In this document: positions 24,556 to 33,123 of the stretch, in pieces | Numbering within the stretch: position 1 is the first letter of the stretch | Layout of the letters: the number at the start of each line of letters is the position of its first letter | NCBI RefSeq assembly: GCF_040549525.1 | Contig: NZ_JBEPTM010000002.1 | Span: forward strand, 310,001-374,000 | Source: Lacisediminihabitans sp040549525 | Lineage (GTDB): Bacteria; Actinomycetota; Actinomycetes; Actinomycetales; Microbacteriaceae | Reading direction: 5' to 3' | Length of the DNA stretch: 64,000 bases | The notes under the pieces: generated by a model | Told to the model about the DNA's origin: nothing | The model's database searches: none | What the model saw: only the letters and a program-made list of their open reading frames with translations | Program-made: the position numbers and the translations under genes

Positions 24556-25920
24556 TTAGAACGACACTCCCCGGGCGGCCATGAACGGTGCGGCATCGAT
24601 GGCCACACCCCCGGGACGCACCTCGAAGTGCAGGTGGCACCCCGTTGAATTGCCTGTGCTGCCGACCTTCGCGATCTGCTGGCCCGCCTGCACCTGCTGG
24701 CCGGCCCGCACGAGGATTCCCCCGTTGACGATGTGGCCGTAGCCCGTCGATACGCCGTCGCCGTTGTTCATGAGGATGAAGTTGCCGTAACCGCCGTTGG
24801 GGCCCGCAAAGGCGATCGTCCCGGAGTGGGCCGCAAAGATCGGGGAATTGCATCCCGCAGCGAGGTCTGTTCCGGCGTGCAGTGCTTCCTTCCCCGTGTA
24901 GGGATTGACCCGCCAGCCGAATGGGCTGCTGACGCGTCCACCGGACGGTCGCACCCATCCGCTCGGGCTGGCGCTCGATCCTCCTCCGCCGCTGCCTCCG
25001 GACGACGGCGGATGCGCGGCGGCCCAGTCGGCGGCAGCCTTGGCTGCGGCGGCCTCCTGTGCGGCCTTGAGCTTTTTGGCTTCCTCGGCGCGGTACTCCA
25101 CGCCATCGTTGTAGCTGGCCTCGGTGGTGGTGGAGTTGGTGGCGAGGATGTCGCGCTGCGCCTCGAGCCTTCCCTTGTTGGCTTCCTGTTCGCTCAGTGC
25201 GGCAGCGGCCTTCTCTGAGGCGATGTTGGCTTCTTCGAGCGCCTTCTGGGCCGTGGCCGCCAGCACCTTGAGGGCATCCTTCGCGACATTGGCCTGGTCG
25301 GTGAGCGCCTGAGCGGAGTTGCCGTCCTGCGTGGCTTTGTCGTAGAGCCCCGCCGACTGGTCCTTCACCATGCTGGCGAGACCGAGCTGGGAGAGCAGGC
25401 TCTTGGACTCACCCCCGTTGAAGAAGAGTCGCGCGGAGAGGTCGCTACCTCCGGCGCGGGCGAGACGCGCGGCAAGCTGGCCCGCCTGCTGCTTGGACTT
25501 CGCGGCTTTGGCCTGGGCCACATCCGCCTGCTTCTTCAGTTCGTCAGCCTTGAAAGACGATTCGTCGAATTTCTGCTGGGCGGCCTGCCACTCGGCGCCC
25601 TTCTGCACCGCAATCGCCTGAGCGGAGTCCACCTGGGACTGGAGCCCGGTGAGCAGCGCGTTCAGTTGGGCGATCTGCGCCTCTTTGGCCTTGACGTTGT
25701 TGCGGGCAGCCTGAACGTCTGCCCAGGTCGGATAGTCCGCTGCGAAGGCGGATTGGCCGGTCTGGCCCAGGATGGTGCCCGCGACCACGATGGCCAGCGC
25801 GGCCGCGATCGCGGTTACCCGAAAGGCCCTCGTGCCGATAGTGGATCGCGAGTCGCGCGTTTCTGCGGCGCCTGCGGACGGCGCCGAAACGGCCCGGTGG
25901 CCGAACAAAGTGGATTTCAT
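24556..25920 (-). CDS. secreted coiled-coil M23 (LytM) peptidase, paralogue 1
   Basis: Predicted cell-wall peptidase of 454 residues. A signal sequence (RVTAIAAALAIVVAGTILG, residues ~34-53, cut near SAFA) precedes a long Ala/Gln/Lys-rich coiled coil (residues ~65-300). Next come a Gly/Ser linker (SSGGSGGGGSSASPSG) and an M23 domain with zinc/catalytic residues in HAGTDLAAGC, GYGHIVNGG and TGCHLHFEVRPGG. The domain plan is that of EnvC/NlpD-like or peptidoglycan-hydrolysing septal proteins, and all zinc ligands are present, so it is probably active. It is the first of three paralogues. The start has GGGGACTG directly before ATG; four MtrA-type boxes lie 46-77 nt upstream. Confidence 0.92.
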   Translation of the reverse strand: MKSTLFGHRAVSAPSAGAAETRDSRSTIGTRAFRVTAIAAALAIVVAGTILGQTGQSAFAADYPTWADVQAARNNVKAKEAQIAQLNALLTGLQSQVDSAQAIAVQKGAEWQAAQQKFDESSFKADELKKQADVAQAKAAKSKQQAGQLAARLARAGGSDLSARLFFNGGESKSLLSQLGLASMVKDQSAGLYDKATQDGNSAQALTDQANVAKDALKVLAATAQKALEEANIASEKAAAALSEQEANKGRLEAQRDILATNSTTTEASYNDGVEYRAEEAKKLKAAQEAAAAKAAADWAAAHPPSSGGSGGGGSSASPSGWVRPSGGRVSSPFGWRVNPYTGKEALHAGTDLAAGCNSPIFAAHSGTIAFAGPNGGYGNFILMNNGDGVSTGYGHIVNGGILVRAGQQVQAGQQIAKVGSTGNSTGCHLHFEVRPGGVAIDAAPFMAARGVSF

Positions 25921-25965
25921 CAGTCCCCGAGTCGTTCCGCAGATCCCCCCGCGAACACCTTGATA

Positions 25966-25997
25966 GTCACATGAGTAACACTGTTAACATCTGTCAC
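25966..25997 (-). promoter_or_regulatory. four MtrA-type boxes, promoter of M23 paralogue 1
   Basis: Half-sites GTCAC (25966), GTAAC (25975), TTAAC (25984) and GTCAC (25993) recur at an exact 9-bp period, matching the GTCACAnnn direct-repeat box of the MtrAB system. Nearly the same array precedes paralogue 2. Confidence 0.7.
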
Positions 25998-26068
25998 AGT
26001 AGCAAGGGGGCGGCTGACGCACCAGTCCCACGAACGGGTGGGACCGTCCCGCAGCCCGGGTGATCGGC

Positions 26069-27349
26069 TCAGTTGGCGAGCTCGACACCCATCGAGCGCA
26101 TGAACGGCACGGGATCCTGGGTTCCGCCGTTGTGATGGATCTCGAAGTGCAGGTGGCACCCCGTGGACATGCCCGTGCTTCCGACGCGGGCGATGTTCTG
26201 GCCCACATCGACATGCTGGCCGATGCGCACGAGGATGCCGCCGTTCACGATGTGGCCGTAGGCGGTCTCGTAGCTGCTGTCACCGTCGTTCTGGATGCGG
26301 ATGTAGTTGCCGTATCCGCCGTAGGGACCGGCGAGCACGATCGTTCCGGAGTGTGCCGCGTAGATCGGCGTGTTGCATCCGGCAGCCAGGTCGGTGCCCG
26401 CATGAAGGGCGTAGACGCCGTTGTAGGGGTCTATCCGGTAGCCGTACGGACTGGAGATGTGGCCACCGGCCGGGCGCGCCCAGCCCACCGAAGAGATCTG
26501 ACCCGCCCGCGGTGCCGCGGCGAGTTGGGCAGCCAGTGCGGCGGCGGCGGCCTTGCGGGCCACCTCGACACCGGTCGCGTAGTCCGCCTCCGTCTGGGTG
26601 GCATTGGTCACGAGGATGGCCAGTTGGGCGTTGAGCTCCACCTGGTGGGCCTGCTGGTCGGTGAGTGCTGCAGCGGCGGTGACCGCGGCATCGGCAGCGG
26701 CAGAGGCGGCCTTCTCCGCCTCACCCGCGAGCGCCTTGAGGGCCTCTGTGGCGATGTCAGCCTGGTCGGTGAGTGCCCTGGCGACGTTCTGGTTCTGGAT
26801 CGCCTTCTCGTAGATGCCTGCCGACTGGTCCTTCACCATGCTCGCGAGGCCGAGTTGGGAGAGGAGGCTCTTCGCGTCTTTGCTGTCGAAGAAGAGGGTG
26901 CTGCTGAGGTCGCTCCCGCCGGAGCGCGCGAGCCGGGCAGCGAGCTCGCCCGCCTGTTGCTTGGAGCGGTCGGCCTGGGCTTGGGCTTCATCCGCCTGGC
27001 TCTTGAGCTTCACCGCTTTGGCCGCTGCATCGTCGTATTTCGCCTGGGCGGCCTCCGCGGCGGCACCCTTCTGCACGGCATCCGCCTGGGTCGAATCGAC
27101 GGCGGACTGCAGGGTCGCGAGAAGCTGGGTCAGGGTGGCGATCTCCGCCTTCTTGGCTGTCTCGCTCCGCTGGGCGTTCTGCACGTCCGCATAGCTGGGA
27201 TAGGTGGTCGCGAAGGCCGCAGGGACCGAGCCGACGATGGACCCGCTCGCCAACACGGAGACCACTGCCGCGGCCGCGGTCCACCGGCGCAATCGGATGC
27301 TCGCACGTGCCCTATTAAGCCGCGCGTTTCGCCCCGTGTTGAGCGCCAT
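26069..27349 (-). CDS. secreted coiled-coil M23 (LytM) peptidase, paralogue 2
   Basis: A 426-residue paralogue of the preceding peptidase. Signal sequence TAAAAVVSVLASGSIVGSVPAAFA, coiled coil with the shared core KSLLSQLGLASMVKDQSAG, and an M23 domain with HAGTDLAAGC, TAYGHIVNGGILV and TGCHLHFEIHHNGG. The linker is short and lacks the Gly/Ser tract of paralogue 1. I take the ATG at 27349 because GAGGACTG precedes it, like the GGGGACTG of paralogue 1; an upstream in-frame ATG at 27370 overlaps the promoter boxes more closely. Four MtrA-type boxes lie 34-65 nt upstream. Confidence 0.92.
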   Translation of the reverse strand: MALNTGRNARLNRARASIRLRRWTAAAAVVSVLASGSIVGSVPAAFATTYPSYADVQNAQRSETAKKAEIATLTQLLATLQSAVDSTQADAVQKGAAAEAAQAKYDDAAAKAVKLKSQADEAQAQADRSKQQAGELAARLARSGGSDLSSTLFFDSKDAKSLLSQLGLASMVKDQSAGIYEKAIQNQNVARALTDQADIATEALKALAGEAEKAASAAADAAVTAAAALTDQQAHQVELNAQLAILVTNATQTEADYATGVEVARKAAAAALAAQLAAAPRAGQISSVGWARPAGGHISSPYGYRIDPYNGVYALHAGTDLAAGCNTPIYAAHSGTIVLAGPYGGYGNYIRIQNDGDSSYETAYGHIVNGGILVRIGQHVDVGQNIARVGSTGMSTGCHLHFEIHHNGGTQDPVPFMRSMGVELAN

Positions 27350-27382
27350 CAGTCCTCGATCCCGTGACATCGAGCGTGCTCA

Positions 27383-27414
27383 GTCACTCCAGTAACACTG
27401 TTAACAGCAGTCAC
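27383..27414 (-). promoter_or_regulatory. four MtrA-type boxes, promoter of M23 paralogue 2
   Basis: GTCAC (27383), GTAAC (27392), TTAAC (27401) and GTCAC (27410) at a strict 9-bp period. The segment AGTAACACTGTTAACA is identical to the one upstream of paralogue 1, although the surrounding intergenic DNA has diverged. Confidence 0.7.
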
Positions 27415-27570
27415 ACTAACAACACGGACGCAGAATGGCCAGTGTCTGCAAGGGTGCGGCGCGCGCAACACCGCTGCCGTCGCTGCGGCCTGCGCTCGGA
27501 CGCGCTCGCCTCCGATCGATTCTCGGACGCGGGGCCTGCGACTCAGCGGGGACGCCGGTGCCCGCGGAGC

Positions 27571-28818
27571 TCAGTTGGCCAGTTCGATTCCGTTGCTGCG
27601 CATGAACGGAACGGCGTCGATTGCAGTGCCGTTCTCCCGCACCTCGTAGTGCAGGTGGCATCCCGTGGAGTGACCGGTGCTTCCGACAGCCGCGATGGGC
27701 TGGCCCGGGCCGACCGGCTGGCCGACGCTCACATGGATGCCGCCGTTGACGATGTGCCCGTACCCGGTGGTGATCCCGTTGCCGTTGTCGATCAGCACGA
27801 AGTTGCCGTAACCCCCGTTCGGACCGGCGTAGATGACGGTGCCTCCGTGGGCGGCGAAGATTGGCGAGTTGCAGCTCGCGCCGAGGTCGGTGCCCGCGTG
27901 GAATGCATAGGAGTGGGTGAAGGGGTTGATGCGGAATCCGAAGGGACTCGAGATGTGACCACCCGCCGGACGCACCCAGCCCGTGGTCGAGATCTTGCCT
28001 GCGCCGAGCCCGGCGAGCTCACCCCAGAGTGCCTTGATGCCGTCCACATACTCGGACTCGAGGTGATCGACGTTCGTCGTGAGGGTGGCGAGCTGCGCCT
28101 GCAGCCGAGCCGAGTTGTCGCTCTGCTCCGTGTAGGCGGCTGCAGCCGCCTCCGCAGCAGTCGTCGCCTCGGCGAGGGCCTTCTGGGCGGCATCGGCGAG
28201 GATCTTGAGGGCGGCCTTGGCGACATCAGCCTGGTCGGTCAGCGACTGTGCGGTGTTCTGGTCCTGCACGGCCTTTTCGTAGATGCCGGCGGACTGGTCC
28301 TTCACCATGCTCTCCAGGCCGAGTTGGGCCAGGTATGCCTTCGAATCCCCGCCGCTGAAGAACAACCGCGTGGAGAGGTCGTTGGCGGCAGAACGGGAGA
28401 GCCGCGCGGCGAGCTGGCCGGCCTGTTGCTTAGACTTCGCGGCTTTCGCCTGGGCGGCATCCGCCTGTTTCTGCAGCGCCGCGGCCTTGAATGCAGCCTC
28501 ATCGTATTTCTGCTGGGCGGCCTGGTATTCATCGCCCTTCTGCACGGCGACGGCCTGCGTCGAATCCGCCGCTGCTTGCAATCCGGCGAGCAGTCCCTGC
28601 ACCCTAGTGACCTCGGCCGCTGTCGCGGACTGGCTCTGGCGGGCCGCCTGCACGTCATCCCAGCTGGGATAGTCCGCGGCGAATGCGGGAGCTCCAGCCT
28701 GTCCGAGGATCGATCCGGTGGTCAGCACCGCGAGCATGGCGACAGTCGCGACCAACCGGGTCGCGCGCAGCCCGCGGCCGGAGAAGATCGTGCGTTTGTG
28801 CCCGCTGGTGTGTGCCAT
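27571..28818 (-). CDS. secreted coiled-coil M23 (LytM) peptidase, paralogue 3
   Basis: A 415-residue paralogue. Signal sequence LVATVAMLAVLTTGSILG, mature start ADYPSWDDVQAARQ, coiled coil to residue ~270, then GWVRPAGGHISSPFGFR and M23 motifs HAGTDLGASC, TGYGHIVNGGIHV and TGCHLHYEVRENG. The ATG at 28818 (MAHTSGHKRT) is chosen because the signal peptide begins soon after it; an ATG at 28941 would add 41 residues of unlike composition. Unlike its two neighbours it has no recognisable GTCAC/GTAAC array upstream, so its control probably differs. Confidence 0.92.
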   Translation of the reverse strand: MAHTSGHKRTIFSGRGLRATRLVATVAMLAVLTTGSILGQAGAPAFAADYPSWDDVQAARQSQSATAAEVTRVQGLLAGLQAAADSTQAVAVQKGDEYQAAQQKYDEAAFKAAALQKQADAAQAKAAKSKQQAGQLAARLSRSAANDLSTRLFFSGGDSKAYLAQLGLESMVKDQSAGIYEKAVQDQNTAQSLTDQADVAKAALKILADAAQKALAEATTAAEAAAAAYTEQSDNSARLQAQLATLTTNVDHLESEYVDGIKALWGELAGLGAGKISTTGWVRPAGGHISSPFGFRINPFTHSYAFHAGTDLGASCNSPIFAAHGGTVIYAGPNGGYGNFVLIDNGNGITTGYGHIVNGGIHVSVGQPVGPGQPIAAVGSTGHSTGCHLHYEVRENGTAIDAVPFMRSNGIELAN

Positions 28819-29021
28819 GTTTCCCCGAAGTCTCGACTGCACGTTGAACGTACCGCCGAGGGGCGACGAATGCACGCAATCACTGCGGAGTGGCGGCGTA
28901 GTTGCGGCCCGGTGGCGATCGGATGCTTCGACCCTCGCCATCCGGTTCGGGGCGTGGTTTGGAAAAGGGGCCGGGCTCCCCTATGCTTGTCCCTCGGCAG
29001 CTATGGAGGATTTTTCTTCAC

Positions 29022-29094
29022 GGCCCCATCGTTTAGTGGCCTAGGACGGCGCCCTTTCACGGCGTTAACACGGGTTCGAATCCCGTTGGGGTCA
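29022..29094 (+). tRNA. tRNA-Glu (UUC)
   Basis: Cloverleaf with acceptor GGCCCCA pairing TGGGGTC (one G-U), anticodon loop CTTTCAC giving anticodon TTC, and T-loop TTCGAAT. CCA is not encoded. First of three clustered tRNAs. Confidence 0.95.
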
Positions 29095-29126
29095 CATAGC
29101 ACCACCTCACATACAGCGAATAGCTA

Positions 29127-29200
29127 GGCCCTGTAGCGCAGTTGGTTAGCGCGCCGCCCTGTCACGGCGGAGGTCGCCGGTTCAAGTCCGGTCAGGGTCG
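29127..29200 (+). tRNA. tRNA-Asp (GUC)
   Basis: Acceptor GGCCCTG with CAGGGTC, anticodon stem GCCGC/GGCGG, loop CTGTCAC giving anticodon GTC, T-loop TTCAAGT, discriminator G. Confidence 0.95.
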
Positions 29201-29201
29201 C

Positions 29202-29237
29202 AAGGCACGGTCATCTCTCGCCAGACGGCCGTGCCTT
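29202..29237 (+). terminator. terminator after tRNA-Asp
   Basis: 9-bp stem AAGGCACGG/CCGTGCCTT (29202-29210, 29229-29237) followed by ATT. It lies between tRNA-Asp and tRNA-Phe, so tRNA-Phe may have its own promoter. Confidence 0.7.
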
Positions 29238-29261
29238 ATTACGTCTATCGTTAGACGCTAA

Positions 29262-29334
29262 GGCTCTGTAGCTCAGTTGGTAGAGCGTTCGACTGAAAAT
29301 CGAGAGGTCACGGGATCGACGCCCGTCGGAGCCA
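29262..29334 (+). tRNA. tRNA-Phe (GAA)
   Basis: Acceptor GGCTCTG with CGGAGCC, anticodon stem TTCGA/TCGAG, loop CTGAAAA giving anticodon GAA, discriminator A. Confidence 0.95.
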
Positions 29335-29336
29335 CT

Positions 29337-29376
29337 GTCCCATTTCCGGGCTTCTACCGGGAGTGGGACTTTTTTG
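29337..29376 (+). terminator. intrinsic terminator after tRNA-Phe
   Basis: Stem GTCCCA...TGGGAC with an inner CCGG/CCGG pairing, followed by a run of six T. The best classical Rho-independent terminator in the window. Confidence 0.88.
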
Positions 29377-29427
29377 TGCCCTTTCTCCGACTGCCGCCCG
29401 CGGCGACTCAGCCGGGATCCCCGAAGG

Positions 29428-30249
29428 CTATGAGCTGAGTCTTGCCGCATGGTTCGGCACATACTTGTAGAGCTCGCGCGCGGGTCGCTCATAGCCGTCG
29501 GCTGTCGGCCGGTCCGGGAGTTCGATCGACTCCGGTTCGATCGCATCCCAGGGAATCTGAGTCAGGAGATGACTTATCGCGTTGAGCCGTGCGGACTTCT
29601 TATCGTCGCTCTCGATCGTCCACCAGGGCGCCTCCGGAATGTCGGTCACCTTGAACATCGCGTCCTTTGCTCGCGAATAGGATTCCCACTCGACGATGGA
29701 CTTGAGGTCGGTCTCCGAAAGCTTCCACCGCCGCATCGGGTCGTTCAGTCGCGACTTGAATCGCTTCTGCTGCTCCTCGTCAGAGACGGAGAACCAGTAT
29801 TTGACCAGGATGATGCCGTCTTCGACGAGCAGGCGTTCGAGAACGGGCACCTGCTTCAGGAAGCGCTCGTATTCCTCATCGGTGCAGTACCCGAGCACGC
29901 GCTCGACCCCTGCGCGGTTGTACCAGGACCGGTCCATCAGCACTATCTCTCCGGCTGCCGGCAAGCGCTCGATGTACCGCTGGAAATACCACTGGCCCCG
30001 CTCTCGCTCGCTCGGGGCCGGAAGTGCCGCGACTCGCGCCGATCGAGGGTTCAGATATTGGATCACGCGTTTGATCGAACCGCCCTTGCCTGCAGCATCG
30101 CGACCTTCGAAGATCACCAATAGACGCGCGCCGGACTGAACCACCCACTGTTGCATCTGCACCAGCTCGACCTGCAGTCGCTCGAGTTCCGCTTCATAGG
30201 CCCGCTTGGAAAGCTTGCGTCGGTCGCTGTCAGTCTTCTTCGGGGACAT
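29428..30249 (-). CDS. ppk2: polyphosphate kinase 2 (PPK2)
   Basis: Transfers phosphate between polyphosphate and nucleotides. 273 residues in the P-loop kinase fold: Walker A VIFEGRDAAGKGGSIKR, Walker B region IVLMDRSWYNRAGVERVLG, and the lid segment SERERGQWYFQRYIERLP. The single-domain length and these motifs fit class I PPK2 (NDP phosphorylation). The ATG at 30249 (MSPKKTDSD) has AGGAG at good spacing; a CATAAT hexamer further upstream (around 30302-30308, minus strand) may be its -10. Confidence 0.93.
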   Translation of the reverse strand: MSPKKTDSDRRKLSKRAYEAELERLQVELVQMQQWVVQSGARLLVIFEGRDAAGKGGSIKRVIQYLNPRSARVAALPAPSERERGQWYFQRYIERLPAAGEIVLMDRSWYNRAGVERVLGYCTDEEYERFLKQVPVLERLLVEDGIILVKYWFSVSDEEQQKRFKSRLNDPMRRWKLSETDLKSIVEWESYSRAKDAMFKVTDIPEAPWWTIESDDKKSARLNAISHLLTQIPWDAIEPESIELPDRPTADGYERPARELYKYVPNHAARLSS

Positions 30250-30681
30250 TGTTCTCCTGAATAGAGGTGGGGTGGGGCTGGTCAGGTGCGGTCCTGGTGT
30301 AATTATGAGCGCGCGCCATGGATCGCGTCTCCCCGAACACGAACTGTGCTGCCGGAGGACCCGCATGCGAACATCAGGGCGGTCACACCAACGACGACGG
30401 AGACGACCGCAGGCGCGAGGTCGCCGATCCGCTGGGCCCCGCTCCCGTTCCGGTCGGGGCCGCGGTCCTGAGCGGGGCGCTGGACTTCACTTTTCGAGCA
30501 CCACGATCGGCAATATCGGCCATCGGGTCGACCCTTCTTCGCACGCCGTCCGGGCAGGCGTACGCGACACGGTAGGCCGCGTTCGTCTGCTCGTAAAGGC
30601 TGGTCAGATGAGAAAACTCTTATGTGTGGAGTCGTGAGGAAAAGCGCCCGGGAAGCCCCTGCCCGCCCCTAGGATTGCGCG
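30250..30681. other. 432-bp intergenic region, no supported gene
   Basis: Lies between the divergent ppk2 and diacylglycerol-kinase genes. Open frames here (for example a plus-strand frame 30318-30575) have compositions unlike proteins and no recognisable motif. The left edge carries the ppk2 promoter and ribosome-binding site; the right edge carries TAGGAT 6 nt before the next ATG. Nothing else is recognised. Confidence 0.5.
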
Positions 30682-31662
30682 ATGATCGATACGACCCGAC
30701 GAATCGCCGCAGTGATCTACAACCCGACGAAAGTGGATCCAGACGCCTTTCGATCAACCATGGCGGAGGCGGCGGCGCAGGCCGGGTGGAGCACTGCGTT
30801 CTATGAGACTTCTGAGGACGACATCGGCCAGGGAGTTGCGGCCGAGGCTCTGAAAGCCGGTGCCGACCTCGTCTTCGCGGCCGGCGGAGACGGCACAGTG
30901 CGCGCGGTTGCGGAAGCGGTTCGACACAGTGGCATACCGCTTGCGCTTCTCCCCGCAGGCACGGGCAACCTGCTGGCCCGCAATCTCCACCTCACCCTCG
31001 ACGACATGCCCGGATCAGCCCTGTCCGCCTTCACCGGGGTGGATCGGCCCATCGACATCGGCGTCATCGACATCGAGCGCGCCGATGGGTCCCACGACGA
31101 GCACGCCTTCGTCGTCATGGCGGGGTTGGGTATCGACGCGAAGATGATCAAGAACACCGACGAAGACCTCAAGAAGAAGGCAGGCTGGGCCGCCTACGTG
31201 AGTGCGATCGCCAAGTCCCTCCGCGATCCCGAAGAGCTGCATTTCCGGTTGCGTCTCGACGGCGGCCCGGTGCTGCGGCGCACGGTCCATACCCTGATCC
31301 TCGGCAATTGCGGCTCGCTGCCCGCCAACATCCTGCTCATGCCGGAAGCGGTGATCGATGACGGCCTCTTCGACCTGTTGATGACACGACCGGGTGGGCT
31401 GTGGGGGTGGGTCAAGGTGTGGTTCGCCATCGCGTGGACCAATGGCGTGGTCCGTCGCACAGCGGCCGGGCGGGCGGTTGCCGGTGAGCACCACAACACG
31501 AGGGACCTCCACTACGAGACGGTGAAATCGGTGGAGGCGCACCTCAACCGCCCAGAGGAAATCGAACTCGACGGAGACGGCTACGGTGAGGCGACAGGCT
31601 TTACCGCCCGGATCGAGGCCGGTGCCCTTCTCGTGCGCGTGCCGCAGGGCGCACAGGCCTGA
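30682..31662 (+). CDS. diacylglycerol kinase-family lipid kinase
   Basis: A 326-residue cytoplasmic or membrane-peripheral kinase of the DAGK/YegS fold. The nucleotide-binding signature is VFAAGGDGTVRAVAEAV followed by LALLPAGTGNLLARNL. A metal/catalytic region GNCGSLPANILLMPEAVIDDGLFDL and the C-terminal IELDGDGYGEAT loop complete the fold. The likely substrate is diacylglycerol or another lipid alcohol; the sequence does not say which. TAGGAT occurs 6 nt before the ATG and there is no Shine-Dalgarno, so translation is probably leaderless. Confidence 0.92.
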   Translation: MIDTTRRIAAVIYNPTKVDPDAFRSTMAEAAAQAGWSTAFYETSEDDIGQGVAAEALKAGADLVFAAGGDGTVRAVAEAVRHSGIPLALLPAGTGNLLARNLHLTLDDMPGSALSAFTGVDRPIDIGVIDIERADGSHDEHAFVVMAGLGIDAKMIKNTDEDLKKKAGWAAYVSAIAKSLRDPEELHFRLRLDGGPVLRRTVHTLILGNCGSLPANILLMPEAVIDDGLFDLLMTRPGGLWGWVKVWFAIAWTNGVVRRTAAGRAVAGEHHNTRDLHYETVKSVEAHLNRPEEIELDGDGYGEATGFTARIEAGALLVRVPQGAQA

Positions 31663-31735
31663 ACGCACCCGGAGCTGAAGAGTCGCAGTCTTCGCCTTCC
31701 TCGATAGTCTCGTACTTGCCGATCCGGCACCGCGA

Positions 31736-32130
31736 TTTCCCCACCTGCCCCTGCTGACCTCGCCGAGTGGCAACCGTTGACGACCTTCGACCTCGTCACC
31801 TCCTGCTTCTTGCACGCGGAGGTCGAGATCCCGCGGGGGTCGATCCTGCGTCGCGCGGCCACAGCGGTCGCACCCGGCGGAACGCTGCTCATCGTCGGCC
31901 ACTCCGGTGCGCCGCATTGGTCGCGTCCGGACGACGGCGGCCACACACATCCACAGCTCTAACTCCCGACGCCCGACGATGTGTACGCCACCCTGTTCAC
32001 CGACTCAGCGCTCGACCCACAGGGCTGGTCGGTGCTGACGAGCGCCCTCGTCAAACGGATCGGCGCGGCCCCGGATGGCACGGCGCGCACGACCGTCGAC
32101 AGCGTGCTCACCCTGAGGCGGAACACGTAG
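31736..32130 (+). pseudogene. class I SAM-dependent methyltransferase remnant
   Basis: One reading frame reads ADLAEWQPLTTFDLVTSCFLH, then LRRAATAVAPGGTLLIVGHSG, typical of the C-terminal half of a SAM methyltransferase (motifs around beta-4 and beta-5). It is broken by TAA at 31960-31962 and continues in the same frame as LPTPDDVYATLF...TVDSVLTLRRNT to a TAG at 32130. The N-terminal part with the GxGxG SAM-binding motif is absent upstream. So it is 5'-truncated and carries a nonsense mutation. The left boundary is approximate. Confidence 0.75.
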
Positions 32131-32161
32131 TCGAGTAGGGGTCGACTGCGTGCGAGATGAC

Positions 32162-33055
32162 CTACTGGCGCAGTTCGATCGCCGCCCGGTCACGCACCGC
32201 CGCCGACACGGCATCGAGCAGGGGCGAAGCCAGGTTCCACCGCTGCCAGTACAGGGGAACATCCACCGGATGCCCGGGAGCCAGCTCCACGAGCACAGCC
32301 TCGCTGAGCGGCTCGAGGCATTGCTGCTCTGGCAGCAGTCCCCAGCCGAAGCCGAGCGTGATCGCCCGGGCGAAGTCAGCGGAGGTCGGCACATAGTGAG
32401 AGGCCGTCGCGGAACCCCCGCAGTGCTCCTGCAGGAATGCCGCCTGCAGGTCGTCGTTGCGATCGAAGGTGACGACCGGTGCATCAGCGAGCACCAGAGG
32501 AGCGGACCCGCGAGGCATCCAGCGGTCACGGAATCCCGGGGTCGCGACCGCCCGGTACCGCATGACGCCGAGCGGCTCGGTCACGCAACCCTGGACGGAG
32601 TCCCTGGTGGATGTCACGGCCGCGATCACTGTTCCGGCTCGCAGCAGCGCCGTCGTGCGTTCCTGGTCTTCGCGGTGGAGATCGAACACGACGCCGAGCG
32701 ATTCACCAAGCCCGGCGAGTGCATCAAGGAACCAGGTGGCGAGGCTATCGGCGTTCACCGCGAGGGAGACCTGGAATGGCCGTCCGGGCTCGGAGTCCAC
32801 CCGGAGGGTTCGAAGAGTGTCGGCTTCGAGGAGGTCGACCTGTCGCGCATAGCGGAGAAGCACATCCCCAGCCTCGGTCAGCGTGACGGGCGAGGTGCGC
32901 CGCACGACCACCCGACCGGATGCCTGCTCCATCGCCTTCACCCGTTGAGATACCGCCGAGGGGGTAACGTGCAGCCTCGATGCCGCCTCCTCGAACGAGC
33001 CCGCGTCGACGAGCGCCAACAGGGTGTCGAGCTGTTCCAGCGAGAAGCGGTGCAT
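32162..33055 (-). CDS. argP: LysR-family regulator, ArgP/LysG type
   Basis: A 297-residue LysR protein of the ArgP/LysG group, which senses basic amino acids and activates exporter genes. The N-terminal HTH is FSLEQLDTLLALVDAGSFEEAASRLHVTPSAVSQRVKAME. The effector domain (residues ~90-295) has family traits such as FQVSLAVNADSLATWFL and DDLQAAFLQEH. It is divergent from a LysE-type exporter with a 68-bp gap, the classic lysG-lysE arrangement. TAAGCT lies 6 nt before the ATG, suggesting a leaderless mRNA. Confidence 0.93.
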   Translation of the reverse strand: MHRFSLEQLDTLLALVDAGSFEEAASRLHVTPSAVSQRVKAMEQASGRVVVRRTSPVTLTEAGDVLLRYARQVDLLEADTLRTLRVDSEPGRPFQVSLAVNADSLATWFLDALAGLGESLGVVFDLHREDQERTTALLRAGTVIAAVTSTRDSVQGCVTEPLGVMRYRAVATPGFRDRWMPRGSAPLVLADAPVVTFDRNDDLQAAFLQEHCGGSATASHYVPTSADFARAITLGFGWGLLPEQQCLEPLSEAVLVELAPGHPVDVPLYWQRWNLASPLLDAVSAAVRDRAAIELRQ

Positions 33056-33123
33056 TAGCCCAGCTTATGCAGGTGAAGAAAGAGTAGTTGGATTACATTG
33101 GGCCCGCGCCCTACCGTGAGAGC

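Noticed and set aside
30318..30575. 85-residue plus-strand frame in the ppk2-lipid kinase gap
   Set aside because: No ribosome-binding site, no recognisable motif and low-complexity Arg/Gly/Pro composition.
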